In this document: positions 53,378 to 62,485 of the stretch, piece by piece
Layout: each line of letters opens with the position of its first letter
How positions within the stretch are numbered: position 1 is the stretch's first letter
Origin: Xanthomonas cissicola
GTDB taxonomy: Bacteria; Pseudomonadota; Gammaproteobacteria; Xanthomonadales; Xanthomonadaceae
Length of the DNA stretch: 64,000 nt
Direction of reading: 5' to 3'
Assembly (NCBI RefSeq): GCF_008801575.1
Contig: NZ_VZPL01000022.1
Span: 1-64,000, forward strand
Notes under the pieces: generated by a model
Told to the model about the DNA's origin: nothing
Databases searched by the model: none
What the model saw: the letters and a program-made list of their open reading frames with translations, nothing else
Made by a program: the position numbers and the translations under genes

Positions 53378-54235
53378 CTACATCACCCCAGGCAATGCGG
53401 TCTTGAGTGCTTCGTTTTCCGCGTTGCACGCAGCCACCGATGACGCGGCCGGCTGCTTGGCCTGCGCCTGTTCGATCTCGCGGCGTGCGGCGGTCAGGTC
53501 CTTTTCGAACGCAGGATTGGCGTGCAGGGCGGCAACGGTGGCGGCGCCCACCACGCGGCCCTGGATGACATCGCTCTGCCAGTGCACGTTGCAGGCCAGG
53601 CGGCTGTCGCCGAAGGCGCGGCCGCGCGCGAGCAGGGCGTCGCGGTGGGCGGGGGCGATTTCGGACAGGATCAGGCCCCAGGTCCAGCCGATGGCGGTGT
53701 GGCCGGAGGGGTAGGAGCCGTTCTTGCGCAGGGCCGCGTCATCGGCCGGAGTGCACATCGGTTGCGCGTTGCGCATGAAAGGACGCGGGCGTTGGTAGCG
53801 TGCCTTGGCGGCGCTGGTGGCGGTGCTGGCATCGCGCATGCTGCGTTCGAGCAGACCGATCAGATGCGGGGTGCTGGCCTGGTCGATCTGTATGCCGAGC
53901 GCGCAGCTGAAGTGCGTGGCCGCAGCCGGAAAGCTCAGGACCGCGTCCTGCGCGGCCAGCTCCCAGCGCGGTGTCCCGCGCAGGGCGAGCATGGCCTTGG
54001 CGACCGCCTCGTCGTTGGCGAGCGCAGCGCTACCATCCTGCGGTGGCGGTGGCACCAGCTGCACGCTGTCGGGCAGTTGTTGTTTCTCTAGATACCCATG
54101 CGCGTCGGTGGCGAGCACCGAATCTTTCGAGGCTTCCTTGTCTCGTGCACTTGCGATGCCGCTGCCGATCAACAGTGCGGCGATGGCAACGCTGACCAGC
54201 GTCCGATGAGAGTGGCAAGCAATGCGCTGTGACAT
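53378..54235 (-). CDS. Class A acid phosphatase (PAP2 family)
   Basis: A 285-residue secreted protein with a signal peptide (LVSVAIAALLIGSGIASA). The three PAP2 motifs are present: KARYQRPRPF, GSYPSGHTAIGWTWG and SRLACNVHWQSDV, with catalytic His in the last two. Class A nonspecific acid phosphatases (PhoN/PhoC type) release phosphate from organic esters in the periplasm. GAGG seven bases before 54233-54235 supports the start. It is divergent from a TonB-dependent receptor gene; the shared upstream region has PhoB-box-like repeats. Confidence 0.93.
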   Translation of the reverse strand: MSQRIACHSHRTLVSVAIAALLIGSGIASARDKEASKDSVLATDAHGYLEKQQLPDSVQLVPPPPQDGSAALANDEAVAKAMLALRGTPRWELAAQDAVLSFPAAATHFSCALGIQIDQASTPHLIGLLERSMRDASTATSAAKARYQRPRPFMRNAQPMCTPADDAALRKNGSYPSGHTAIGWTWGLILSEIAPAHRDALLARGRAFGDSRLACNVHWQSDVIQGRVVGAATVAALHANPAFEKDLTAARREIEQAQAKQPAASSVAACNAENEALKTALPGVM

Positions 54236-54269
54236 AGCAACCTCAGACAACACAAATGGAAGAGCTCGC

Positions 54270-54391
54270 AGATTACGACGGCTCGATGACAGCTGCATGC
54301 CAACGCGATGCAGCAACGGCGAGGGATGCGAAACGGTTGTCGTTGCACTGTCATGTTTCGGTCGCATCGACGCAAGACAGCTGTCGCACGC
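54270..54391. promoter_or_regulatory. PhoB-box-like repeats between acid phosphatase and receptor genes
   Basis: On the minus strand CTGTCAT (54286-54292) is followed 11 bases later by CCGTCGT. On the plus strand CTGTCAT (54348-54354) is followed 11 bases later by CGGTCGC, and again at 33 bases by CTGTCGC. The Pho box is an 11-base repeat of CTGTCAT-like units. First units are perfect, second units have two mismatches each, so both divergent genes may be phosphate-regulated. Confidence 0.5.
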
Positions 54392-54427
54392 TTGCCGACA
54401 TCTCTTGACTCGTCACCAACGCCGCTC

Positions 54428-56728
54428 ATGCCCAAGACCCATCAGTTAAGCGCCGCCGTTCTCGCCGCGCTCGTGCTCGCGCCTGCCGCTTACGCCGCCG
54501 ACCTTGAAGTGTCTGCCGATACCGGTGCGACCGTGCAGCAACTCGATGCGGTGTCGGTGATCGGCCAGGGCGAAACGCGCCAGGTGCAGCGCATCACCCA
54601 GCAGGACATTGCGGTGTTGCCGCCGGGCACCAGCATCCAGAAGCTGCTCAACCGCATGCCGGGCGTGAACGTGCAATCCAACGATGCGTTCGGGGCCAAC
54701 GAAGAATCGCAGACGATCAGCCTGCGCGGCTTCAACGGCACGCGCTTGGGCTATACGCTCGACGGCCTGCCGCTGGGCGACAACGCCTATGGCAATTACA
54801 ATGGTCTCAACATCAGCCGCGCGTTGATCGCGGAAAACTTCGGCGGCGTGGAGCTGGCCTCCGGCATCGGTGCGTTGGGCACCGCGTCGACCAGCAACCT
54901 GGGCGGCACCATCCAGTATTACTCGGCCGATCCGTCCAGCGTGTTCGGCGGGCAGGTGTCGCAGACGGTGGGCTCCGATGCCAACCGCCGCACCTTCCTG
55001 CGCGTGGATACCGGCGATTACAACGGGTTTTCGGCGTATGTGTCCGGCATCAATGCCAAAGCCGACATGTGGACGCGCCCGGAATCGCCAACCACCACGC
55101 GGCAGTTCAATGCCAAGGGCGTGTACCAGTTCGAAGGCGGCAAGCTGACCGCATTCGCCGATACCTCGCGTACCTCGCAGGCCGACTATGCGTACCTGTC
55201 CAAGAGCGGCATGGCGCGTGGCCTGGGCTGGGACTGGAATCTGTACGCGCCGGACTGGAACCGCGCATTGGCCGCAGCGTATTGCGCACCGGCCACGCGC
55301 AATGCCGCGCGTTGCGGTTTCAGCGGCGGTGTCGACAACATCGACGATGCGTATTACCAGAGCCGTGCCTTGCGCGACGACGACTTGTTCTATGTGGCCG
55401 GCGATTTCCAGCCCAACGATGCGATCAGCCTGCACACGCAGGTCTATCACCATGAAAACAAGGGCCAGGGCCACTGGTGGTCGCCGGGCCAGGCGTCCAA
55501 TCCGGGCACGCCGGAGGCATTGCCGATCTCGATCCGCAGCACCAATTACTGGATCAAGCGCACCGGCGGCATCGCCTCGCTCGGGTGGCAGTTGGGCCCG
55601 CATCATCTGGAAGCCGGCCTGTGGTACGAGCGCAATCACCACGACGTGGAGCGCAACTTCTACTGGATTACCGGCCCGGTCAGCGACGACAAGTTCCTGC
55701 AGAATCCCAACCGTCGCCTGTTCTCGCAGAACTACGTCATCACTACCCGCCAGTTCTATGTGCAGGGCAACTTCAAGTTCCTGGATCAGCGCCTGAGCCT
55801 GGACCTGGGCATCAAGAGCCCGAGCACCGAAATGACCGCGCGCGAGACGCCGGGCGTGGCGGTGGAAGCGCCGGTGGCCACCGGCTCGCTCAAGGCCAGC
55901 GAATCGGTATTGCCGCAGATCGGCTTGGGCTATCGCCTGGCCGACGGCCAGGAAGTGTTCGCCTCGTACGCCGAAAACATTGCAGCGTTCCAGGGTGGCG
56001 GCGCGGGCGGTCCGTTACTGGTGACCCAAGCCTCGTTCGATGCCAGCGTCGGCGCATTGGAGCCGGAGAAATCGCGCACGCTGGAAGCGGGCTATCGCGT
56101 CGTGCGCGACCGCTTCGAAGCCTCGCTGGTCGGCTATGACGTGACCTTCGACAACCGCCTGCTTTCGCTCAACCCGTGCGCCAGCATCCAGCAGGGCACC
56201 ACGCCGGCCTGCACCACGCGCTTTTTCAACGTCGGCTCGGTGAGCAGCCGCGGCGGCGAACTGACCGTGATCTGGAAGCCGACCAGCTACCTGCAGTGGT
56301 ACAACTCCGCTTCGATCAATCGTTCGACCTACGACGACAACTACGTGCAGAACGGCGTGGTGATTCCCACCGCCGGCAAGTACACCGTCGACACGCCCAA
56401 GCGCATGTTCGCCAGCGAGCTGGCCTTCAATAGCGGGCCGTGGAATCTCAACCTGCGCGGGAAGTACACCGGCCAGCGCTACTACACCTACACCAACGAT
56501 CAGGGCTTTGGTGGCTACACCTCATTCGATGCGGGCGGTGGGTATGACTTCGGCCAGGTTGGCGTGCTGCAGGGGCTCAAGCTCTCGCTCAACGTCACCA
56601 ACCTCACCGACAAGCGTTACGCCTCCAACCTCACCGCGTTCGCCAACACCGACCCGAACGGGCGTCAGCTGGCCTTCCATGCCAGTGCGCCGCGGCAGGT
56701 GTTTTTGACGCTGGATGCGAAGTTCTGA
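54428..56728 (+). CDS. TonB-dependent outer membrane receptor
   Basis: A 766-residue protein with a signal peptide (LAALVLAPAAYAAD), a TonB box region (LDAVSVIGQG), a plug domain (about 45-165: LLNRMPGVNVQSNDAFG, ISLRGFNGTRLGYTLDGLPLGDN, GGVELASGIGALG, SNLGGTIQYY) and a 22-strand barrel ending in LTLDAKF with terminal Phe. It imports a substrate across the outer membrane with TonB energy. Its neighbours, an acid phosphatase and a glycerophosphodiesterase, suggest a phosphorylated or phosphate-liberated ligand; this is inference. Confidence 0.95.
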   Translation: MPKTHQLSAAVLAALVLAPAAYAADLEVSADTGATVQQLDAVSVIGQGETRQVQRITQQDIAVLPPGTSIQKLLNRMPGVNVQSNDAFGANEESQTISLRGFNGTRLGYTLDGLPLGDNAYGNYNGLNISRALIAENFGGVELASGIGALGTASTSNLGGTIQYYSADPSSVFGGQVSQTVGSDANRRTFLRVDTGDYNGFSAYVSGINAKADMWTRPESPTTTRQFNAKGVYQFEGGKLTAFADTSRTSQADYAYLSKSGMARGLGWDWNLYAPDWNRALAAAYCAPATRNAARCGFSGGVDNIDDAYYQSRALRDDDLFYVAGDFQPNDAISLHTQVYHHENKGQGHWWSPGQASNPGTPEALPISIRSTNYWIKRTGGIASLGWQLGPHHLEAGLWYERNHHDVERNFYWITGPVSDDKFLQNPNRRLFSQNYVITTRQFYVQGNFKFLDQRLSLDLGIKSPSTEMTARETPGVAVEAPVATGSLKASESVLPQIGLGYRLADGQEVFASYAENIAAFQGGGAGGPLLVTQASFDASVGALEPEKSRTLEAGYRVVRDRFEASLVGYDVTFDNRLLSLNPCASIQQGTTPACTTRFFNVGSVSSRGGELTVIWKPTSYLQWYNSASINRSTYDDNYVQNGVVIPTAGKYTVDTPKRMFASELAFNSGPWNLNLRGKYTGQRYYTYTNDQGFGGYTSFDAGGGYDFGQVGVLQGLKLSLNVTNLTDKRYASNLTAFANTDPNGRQLAFHASAPRQVFLTLDAKF

Positions 56729-56732
56729 GGAC

Positions 56733-56790
56733 GGGAATCGGAAATCGGGAATCGGGATTGGGGAATCGTAAGAGCCGGTCTTGCGATTGC
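56733..56790. repeat. GGGAATCGGG-type interspersed repeat
   Basis: GGGAATCGGAAATCGGGAATCGGGATTGGGGAATCG-like direct copies of a roughly 8-9 base unit directly after the receptor gene, split here by position: units begin at 56733, 56741, 56749 and 56758. It belongs to the same dispersed family as 26924-27010, 59345-59367 and 63709-63775. Confidence 0.7.
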
Positions 56791-56982
56791 TTACCCATTT
56801 CCGGTTTCGATCGACGCAGACAGTTTCAGGCTGGCTAACAAGACCTCGCGAGTGATTTTCCGGCGGGTGCGGACGATGCAGCGGAAGCGGGATGTACAGT
56901 CGTACCTCCGCCGCCTATCGACCAGACTTGCCTGGCGGTCATGCGTCGATTCGGTAACTGTTTTTCGTTGGAGAGATGCATG

Positions 56983-58074
56983 ATGCAGTTCGGTCGTACC
57001 TGGTTGGTGGGAGCCATGATGGTTGGCATGAGCGGCCCGGCGGTTGCCGAAGCGCCGCTGGCGAAGACAGTGCAGATCTTTGCGCACCGTGGTGCCAGTG
57101 CGCTGCGTCCGGAACACACCCTGGCCTCCTATGCCAAAGCCATTGTCGATGGTGCCGATTTTGTCGAGCCGGATCTGGTGTCCACCAAGGATGGCGTGCT
57201 GATCGCGCGGCACGAGAATGAGATCGGCGGCACCACCGATGTGGCCAGTCATCCGGAGTTCGCTGCGCGCAAAACGCGCAAGACCATCGATGGTCAGGCG
57301 ATGGAAGGCTGGTTTACCGAAGATTTCAGCCTGGCCGAGTTGAAGACGCTACGCGCGCGCGAGCGGCTGCCGCAGCTGCGCGGCACGCGCTGGGACGGGC
57401 ACTTCCAGATCGTGACCTTCGACGAGATCATCGATTTCGTCGCCGCAGAATCGGCAGCGACCGGGCGCCCCATCGGGCTGATTCCGGAGATCAAGCACCC
57501 CAGTTATTTCAAGGCGCTAGGCCTGCCGATGGAAGACAAGGTGCTGGCCACCTTGCAGGCGCATGCCTATACGCTGACTGCGCCGGTGATCATCCAGTCG
57601 TTCGAGACCGGTAACCTGCGTTATCTGCGCAGCAGGATTGGCCGCACCAGCAACATCCGTCTGCTGCAGTTGCTCGGGGGCGCGCAGATCGCGCTGCCCG
57701 ATGCCGGCACGGACGGTGCGCCGAAGACCTACGGGCAGATGATCACGCCCGACGGCCTGAAGCAGGTCGCACGCTATGCCGATGCGATCGGCCCCGACAT
57801 CCGCAGCATCATCCCACTGGATGCGCAGCAACGCCTGGGTACTCCCACCAGTCTGGTGCGCGATGCGCATGCGGCCGGGTTGCAGGTGCAGCCATACACC
57901 TTCCGTCCGGAGAATTATTTTCTCGCCGCCAACAATCGCAGCAGCGGCGCGGTAACCGAGCGCAACGACGCCGGTGCGTTGGTCGAGTTGCAGGCGTATC
58001 TGGATGCCGGGATCGATGCGTTCTTCGCCGACGACCCGGGCCTGGCGCGGCGTGCATTGAGCGGGCATCCCTGA
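56983..58074 (+). CDS. glpQ: Glycerophosphodiester phosphodiesterase
   Basis: A 363-residue secreted enzyme with a signal peptide (MMVGMSGPAVAEA). The GDPD catalytic set is visible: FAHRGASALRPEHTLASY (His, Arg), EPDLVSTKDGVLIARHE (metal Glu, Asp, catalytic His), then PEIKHPSYF. It hydrolyses glycerophosphodiesters to glycerol-3-phosphate and alcohols, in the periplasm. Length is that of GlpQ. The ATG at 56983 has GGAGAG six bases upstream; 56980 is an adjacent alternative. It sits downstream of the receptor gene. Confidence 0.93.
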   Translation: MQFGRTWLVGAMMVGMSGPAVAEAPLAKTVQIFAHRGASALRPEHTLASYAKAIVDGADFVEPDLVSTKDGVLIARHENEIGGTTDVASHPEFAARKTRKTIDGQAMEGWFTEDFSLAELKTLRARERLPQLRGTRWDGHFQIVTFDEIIDFVAAESAATGRPIGLIPEIKHPSYFKALGLPMEDKVLATLQAHAYTLTAPVIIQSFETGNLRYLRSRIGRTSNIRLLQLLGGAQIALPDAGTDGAPKTYGQMITPDGLKQVARYADAIGPDIRSIIPLDAQQRLGTPTSLVRDAHAAGLQVQPYTFRPENYFLAANNRSSGAVTERNDAGALVELQAYLDAGIDAFFADDPGLARRALSGHP

Positions 58075-58081
58075 GCAGCGT

Positions 58082-58155
58082 CGCGTAGGAGCGCGCGCGA
58101 GCGCGACGGGGCTGTATCGGTAAAGCCCATCGCGCGCAGGCACGCGCCTACGCGG
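58082..58155. repeat. GTAGGAGCG-type palindromic repeat
   Basis: CGCGTAGGAGCGCGCGCGAG at the left and CGCGCAGGCACGCGCCTACG at the right form an imperfect inverted repeat between two convergent genes. It is of the REP/GTAGGAGCG type found in many gammaproteobacteria, including xanthomonads. It may act as terminator for both genes. Confidence 0.7.
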
Positions 58156-58194
58156 GGCAGGGCATTGATCGGTTCTGCGGTCGCCTGGAACGTC

Positions 58195-58983
58195 TCAGCT
58201 ACCGGGCGGGCGTTCGCGCGGTGGGAAATGCAGCACCACGCTCTGCGAGCCATCGTCCTGGCGCTGCCACAGCACGGGCACCTGACGCGGCGGTGGCGGT
58301 TCCAGCATCGCGTGCTCGGGGTTGCTCACGTCCCAGGCAGCGTCTTCGTCCTCGTCTTCCCAGCTGTAGCGCGGCTTTGCCTGTTGCGGGTCGCGCAGGC
58401 GCAGCAGCAGGGCGGCGATCAACCCGGCCACCGCACCGCCCAGATGCGATTGCCAGGACACGCCGGCTTCGTGCGGCAGGATGGTCAACAGCATGCCGCC
58501 GTAGAACAGGAAGGCGATCATGCTGGTGGCGATCGCGGGGCGGTCGCGGCGCAGCAGGCCCAGCACGAACACCAGGAACATCAGCCCGTGGGTCACGCCG
58601 CTGGCGCCCAGATGCCGGCTGCCGGGCTCGCCCAGCAGCCATGCGCCCAGGCCCGAGCCCAGCCACAGCAGCGGCAGCGCCATGACGGTGGCACGCGGAT
58701 ACACGCTCCCGGCCAGCGTGCCCAGGATCAGCAGCGCGGCGGCGTTGGCGCCCAGGTGGGCCAGCGAACCATGCAGCAGCGGGGCGGTGAGGATGCCGCG
58801 CAGGCCGTCGGCCTGCAGCGGCGCCACCGCCCAGGCGCGCCAGTCGAACATGCCCTGGGCGGTGAACACCGCCACCAGCAGCAGCACGGCGGCAAGGCTC
58901 ACATTGAAGGCACGCAAGACCCGGGAACGATCCAGGCGAGCTTGGGTGGTGGTGTCGGCGGCGGCAACAGGATGCGGTGTCAT
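58195..58983 (-). CDS. Rhomboid family intramembrane serine protease, second
   Basis: A 262-residue protein with about six hydrophobic helices. Catalytic Ser lies in LGASGVTHGLMF and His in WQSHLGGAVAGL. The HGSLAHLGANA segment supplies the His and Asn of the loop. A cytoplasmic tail of about 70 residues follows (acidic WEDEDEDAAWDVSN, then Pro-rich). The sequence differs from the rhomboid at 23707-24399. The ATG at 58983 has no good ribosome-binding site. The gene has its own promoter region. Confidence 0.9.
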   Translation of the reverse strand: MTPHPVAAADTTTQARLDRSRVLRAFNVSLAAVLLLVAVFTAQGMFDWRAWAVAPLQADGLRGILTAPLLHGSLAHLGANAAALLILGTLAGSVYPRATVMALPLLWLGSGLGAWLLGEPGSRHLGASGVTHGLMFLVFVLGLLRRDRPAIATSMIAFLFYGGMLLTILPHEAGVSWQSHLGGAVAGLIAALLLRLRDPQQAKPRYSWEDEDEDAAWDVSNPEHAMLEPPPPRQVPVLWQRQDDGSQSVVLHFPPRERPPGS

Positions 58984-59344
58984 GCCTTCACGGATGGCGT
59001 CGCGCGGGTTTTTTACAAGCCTCTCAAACTCGGGATAAGCAGGCCCGGCGGCGGGATAATCCAATCCCGCCGCCGAATCCTGGCGTCGTCTGCCGCGCAT
59101 GACGCAAGTGATGAGGCGCGGCACCGCACGTGCCGCGCCATCCGCCATCTGCAAAGTCCACTTGCGGCCGGTCTGCAGCTTGGCTGCAGGGTCCTTGCCC
59201 GCCACCATCGCGGGACACGCTGCAAGTACGTCCTTGTAAGCTCTGGCGCGGCATCCATGCCGCTCAAGGTCCCGCGACGGTGGGCGGGCAAGGGCCTGTC
59301 GAGATGGTCGGTGCGCATGGTCGCCAGCAGTGCAGGCTGCGCCA

Positions 59345-59367
59345 CGATTCCCAATTCCCAATTCCCG
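59345..59367. repeat. Short GGGAATTGGGAAT-type repeat
   Basis: ATTCCCAATTCCCAATTCCC is the complement of the GGGAAT-type repeat family. It lies just past the stop of the terC gene, between it and the upstream end of the rhomboid gene's region. Confidence 0.6.
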
Positions 59368-59372
59368 GCCCG

Positions 59373-60329
59373 TCAGTGCCCGGCAGGCTTGGGCGGGCGC
59401 AGCAGGCTCAGCATGATGGTGGCGACCAGGATCGCCACCACCACGCCCAGCGACACCAGCACCGGGATCTTGTACAGATCGATGATCATCATCTTGGTGC
59501 CGATGAACACCAGGATCACCGCCAGGCCATACGGCAGCAGGTGGAAGCGGTCGGCCATGCCGGCCAGCAGGAAGAACATCGCGCGCAGGCCCAGCACCGC
59601 GAACACATTGGAGGTGAGCACGATGAACGGGTCGGTGGTGATGGCGAAGATCGCCGGGATGCTGTCCACCGCGAAGATCACATCGATCACCGCGATCAAG
59701 ATCAGCACCACGAACAGCGGCGTGAACCAGCGCTTGCCGTCCTTGATCACGCTGAGCAGGTTGCCGTGGTACTGCGGGCTCAGGCGCAGGTGCCCGCGCA
59801 TCCAGCGCAGCACCGGGTTGGCTTCCAGATCCGGCTCCTTGCCGGCGGAGAACCACATCTTGATGCCGGTCAGCAACAGGAACGCGCCGAACACGTAGAG
59901 CAGCCAATGGAACTTGGCCAGCAACATCGAGCCGGCGAAGATCATGATCGCGCGCAGCACGATGGCACCCAGCACACCGATGATCAGCACGCGCTGGCGC
60001 TGTTCTTCGGGCACGCCGAAATACGTCATCACCATCAGGAAGACGAAGATGTTGTCGACCGCCAGGGATTTCTCGACCAGGTAGCCGGTGAGGAACTGCA
60101 GCCCGATCTGGTCGGCCTGGGCGTCGCCGACGCCGCCTTGCAGGTACCACCACAGCCCGGCATTGAAGGCAAGCGCCAGCAGCACCCAACCGATGCTCCA
60201 CCAGGTGGCTTCCTTGAAGGTGACCTTGTGGGCGCCGCCGTGGCGCATCAGCACCAGATCGATCAGCAGCGCGGCGATCACCACCACCGCGAAGCCACCC
60301 CATAACCAGACGTTGCCAATGGTTTGCAT
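59373..60329 (-). CDS. TerC family integral membrane protein (likely Mn2+ exporter)
   Basis: A 318-residue protein with about seven transmembrane helices. TerC marks are the two acidic motifs in membrane helices: LAVDNIFVFLMVM near residue 90 and FAVDSIPAIFAITTDPFIV near residue 215. The family includes E. coli Alx, which acts in manganese homeostasis. The start MQTIGNVWLWGG is at 60329. A yybP-ykoY (Mn2+) riboswitch lies upstream, supporting a Mn2+ role. It is monocistronic. Confidence 0.94.
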   Translation of the reverse strand: MQTIGNVWLWGGFAVVVIAALLIDLVLMRHGGAHKVTFKEATWWSIGWVLLALAFNAGLWWYLQGGVGDAQADQIGLQFLTGYLVEKSLAVDNIFVFLMVMTYFGVPEEQRQRVLIIGVLGAIVLRAIMIFAGSMLLAKFHWLLYVFGAFLLLTGIKMWFSAGKEPDLEANPVLRWMRGHLRLSPQYHGNLLSVIKDGKRWFTPLFVVLILIAVIDVIFAVDSIPAIFAITTDPFIVLTSNVFAVLGLRAMFFLLAGMADRFHLLPYGLAVILVFIGTKMMIIDLYKIPVLVSLGVVVAILVATIMLSLLRPPKPAGH

Positions 60330-60399
60330 AAGAATCCCGAAAAAGTGAAAGCGGCCTGGACAGCCGGCGGGCTGAGGCCTTGTGACACGGAAATCGTGG

Positions 60400-60546
60400 A
60401 TTCCGGGTGACGGACCTTCGCCTGCGCGGCGAAGGTCTCGCTCGCAACCGGCCGGGCCGGTTGCCGTTGCACCGGAGCGCTGCACATGGCGGGCTCGTCA
60501 TGACGGCGACAACGCTGGGAGCTACTCCCCTTCTGCGCCCGATTCT
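60400..60546 (-). ncRNA. yybP-ykoY (Mn2+) riboswitch upstream of terC
   Basis: Read leftward from 60546, the RNA begins AAGGGGAGTAGCTCCC, the conserved 5' stretch of the yybP-ykoY class. It then has a GC-rich arm (GGCAACCGGCCCGGCCGGTT) and the second conserved piece GCGAGCGAGACCTTCGCC with its hairpin partner GGCGAAGGTCCGTC. The class binds Mn2+ and turns on exporter genes. The leader continues about 70 bases to the terC start. Boundaries are approximate. Confidence 0.9.
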
Positions 60547-60592
60547 GCGTGCCCGGCGCTGGCACGTCAATCCAGCCGGATACAATGGGCCG

Positions 60593-61759
60593 ATGAATAT
60601 TCCAGTCCCCGTCGTCCGTCTCAAGAATGCCTGGCGCTCCAGCCACCCGTGGATCTTCCAGAAGCTGGTGGAAAAGCCCGCCGCCAAGCCCAAGCCCGGC
60701 AGCATCGTCGATGTGGTCGGCGTGGATGGTGAGTGGATCGGCCGCGGCTTCTACAACGGCCATTCGCGCATTGCCGTGCGCATCCTGGAAACCGACCGTT
60801 CGGTGCCGGTGGATGCGGGCTGGTTCTGGCGCAAGATCGCCGCAGCGGTGAGCCTGCGCCGCGACTGGCTCAAGCTCGACGGCGTGTCCGACGCCTGGCG
60901 TGTGGTGCATAGCGAAGGCGATGGCCTGTCCGGCCTGGTGGTGGACCGCTACGGCAACCTGGTAGTGGTGGAGTTCTTCGCCGCCGGCATGTTCCGCCAC
61001 CGCGAATGGATCTACGAGGCGCTGCGCGAACAGTTCCCCGGCTGCCGCTTCCACAGCTTTGCCGACGAACATGTGCAGAAGCAGGAAAGCTTCGATTTCC
61101 ACAGCAACACCACCACCGAAGCGGCGGTGATCACCGAGCACGGCATCAAGTTCCGCGCCGACCCGGCCGGTGCGCACAAGACCGGTTTCTTCGCCGACCA
61201 GCGCGACAACCGTCAGTGGCTGAGCGAGCAGGTCGAAGGCAAGAGCGTGCTGGACCTGTGCTGCAACACCGGCGGCTTTGCGGTGTATGCCGCCGCGCGC
61301 GGTGCGGCCGAAGTGCTGGGCGTGGACATCGACGAAGACGTGATTGCCATTGCCAAGGGCAACGCCAAGCTCAATAACGTGCGGCCGAAGTTCGTGCAGG
61401 CCGACATCTTTCCGTGGCTGCGCGATGCGGCCAACCGCGGCGAGCAGTTCGATGTGGTGATCCTAGACCCGGCCAAGATGACCCGCGACCGCGAGCAGGT
61501 GATTCCGGCGCTGAAGAAGTATCTGGACATGAACAAGCTGGCCCTGGGCGTGGTCAAGCCCGGCGGCCTGTTCGCCACGTTCTCGTGTACCGGCTTGGTG
61601 GCCGAGCAGGAGTTCCTGGACATGCTGCGGCGCGCCTCGTATTTCTCCGGGCGCACCATCCAGATTTTGAAAGTGGCCGGTGCCGGTCCGGACCACCCGT
61701 TCATGGCGCACGTGCAGGAATCGCGTTATTTGAAAGCCGTTTTCTGCCGCGTGGTGTAA
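60593..61759 (+). CDS. rlmI: Class I SAM-dependent rRNA methyltransferase, RlmI-like
   Basis: A 388-residue cytosolic enzyme. An N-terminal PUA domain (about 1-75: VRLKNAWRSSHPWIFQKLV), a linking region, and a Rossmann methyltransferase domain (about 180-388) with SVLDLCCNTGGFAVYAA (SAM motif I), EVLGVDIDEDVI, VVILDPAKM and FSCTGLV with the catalytic Cys. This matches RlmI, which methylates C1962 of 23S rRNA. It is divergent from the riboswitch-terC unit. Confidence 0.92.
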   Translation: MNIPVPVVRLKNAWRSSHPWIFQKLVEKPAAKPKPGSIVDVVGVDGEWIGRGFYNGHSRIAVRILETDRSVPVDAGWFWRKIAAAVSLRRDWLKLDGVSDAWRVVHSEGDGLSGLVVDRYGNLVVVEFFAAGMFRHREWIYEALREQFPGCRFHSFADEHVQKQESFDFHSNTTTEAAVITEHGIKFRADPAGAHKTGFFADQRDNRQWLSEQVEGKSVLDLCCNTGGFAVYAAARGAAEVLGVDIDEDVIAIAKGNAKLNNVRPKFVQADIFPWLRDAANRGEQFDVVILDPAKMTRDREQVIPALKKYLDMNKLALGVVKPGGLFATFSCTGLVAEQEFLDMLRRASYFSGRTIQILKVAGAGPDHPFMAHVQESRYLKAVFCRVV

Positions 61760-61877
61760 GCGCGCTCGGTGGCGGAGGACGCGGTCTGCGGCATTGCAGG
61801 CAGCGTCTTTCGCGGCGCGATGCCATCGCCGGCAAGCAGTAGGTCAACGCAGACATGCAACCAGGAGCCGGCAGCCG

Positions 61878-62198
61878 ATGACGTCCAGCGACGAAGACGA
61901 ACGCAAGGCCTTGCGCCGCTTGCTGCGGCAGATCGAGCGGCCCAATGCCAGCCTGCTGGCCAGCAATTGGCCGGTGTTCGGGGTATGGCTGCTGTTTTCC
62001 GGGGCTTTCATGTACCTGTTCCAGACTGGCGACGGCTCCCCGCTGCACCCGTTGCTGCTGGCACTGGGCTCGACCTGTCTGGGCGTGTTCGGTGCGTGGA
62101 TCGTGTTTCGCTCGGTGTGGGCACGGCAGTGGCCGCATGTGCGCGAACACATCGATGTGGACAGCGTGCGCGCGCGGCTGGCAGAACTGGACGACTGA
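61878..62198 (+). CDS. Small membrane protein, unknown function
   Basis: A 106-residue protein with a charged N-terminus (SSDEDERKALRRLLRQIER), two transmembrane helices (about 33-51 and 58-77) and a short C-terminal cytoplasmic tail (VREHIDVDSVRARLAELDD). CCAGGAG at 61861-61867 precedes the ATG. No domain is recognised. It follows the rlmI-like gene by about 120 bases. Confidence 0.75.
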   Translation: MTSSDEDERKALRRLLRQIERPNASLLASNWPVFGVWLLFSGAFMYLFQTGDGSPLHPLLLALGSTCLGVFGAWIVFRSVWARQWPHVREHIDVDSVRARLAELDD

Positions 62199-62485
62199 GC
62201 GATGCGCGCGCGTGGCGGTCTCCGCGCGCTGGGCTGCCAGGCGGACCAAATCGATGCGTGATGACCAGCGGCTGGTCGCGCCGTGGTTGCCGGCATGGCG
62301 GGCGTAGCTCGACAGCATCGCGCGGGCTCACGCCATCGGAATCGCCGCAGAACTGCGCTTGCAGCGCGCGTATCGCCCGCCACGCCGTGCGGATCGACCG
62401 CAGCGCTGCAGCATCCTAGATGTGGCCGTAGTGCGCGTGCGGCCAGCCGCTATGATCGGCTCACCCCCACTGCCTGTGAGATCGC

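Noticed and set aside
56936-56942. CGGTCAT as a Pho box for the glycerophosphodiesterase gene
   Set aside because: It is only a half-site, with no second unit at 11-base spacing.
58165-59898. Long plus-strand frame over the rhomboid and terC genes
   Set aside because: It is Gln/His/Arg-rich and a by-product of codon bias in the two membrane-protein genes.
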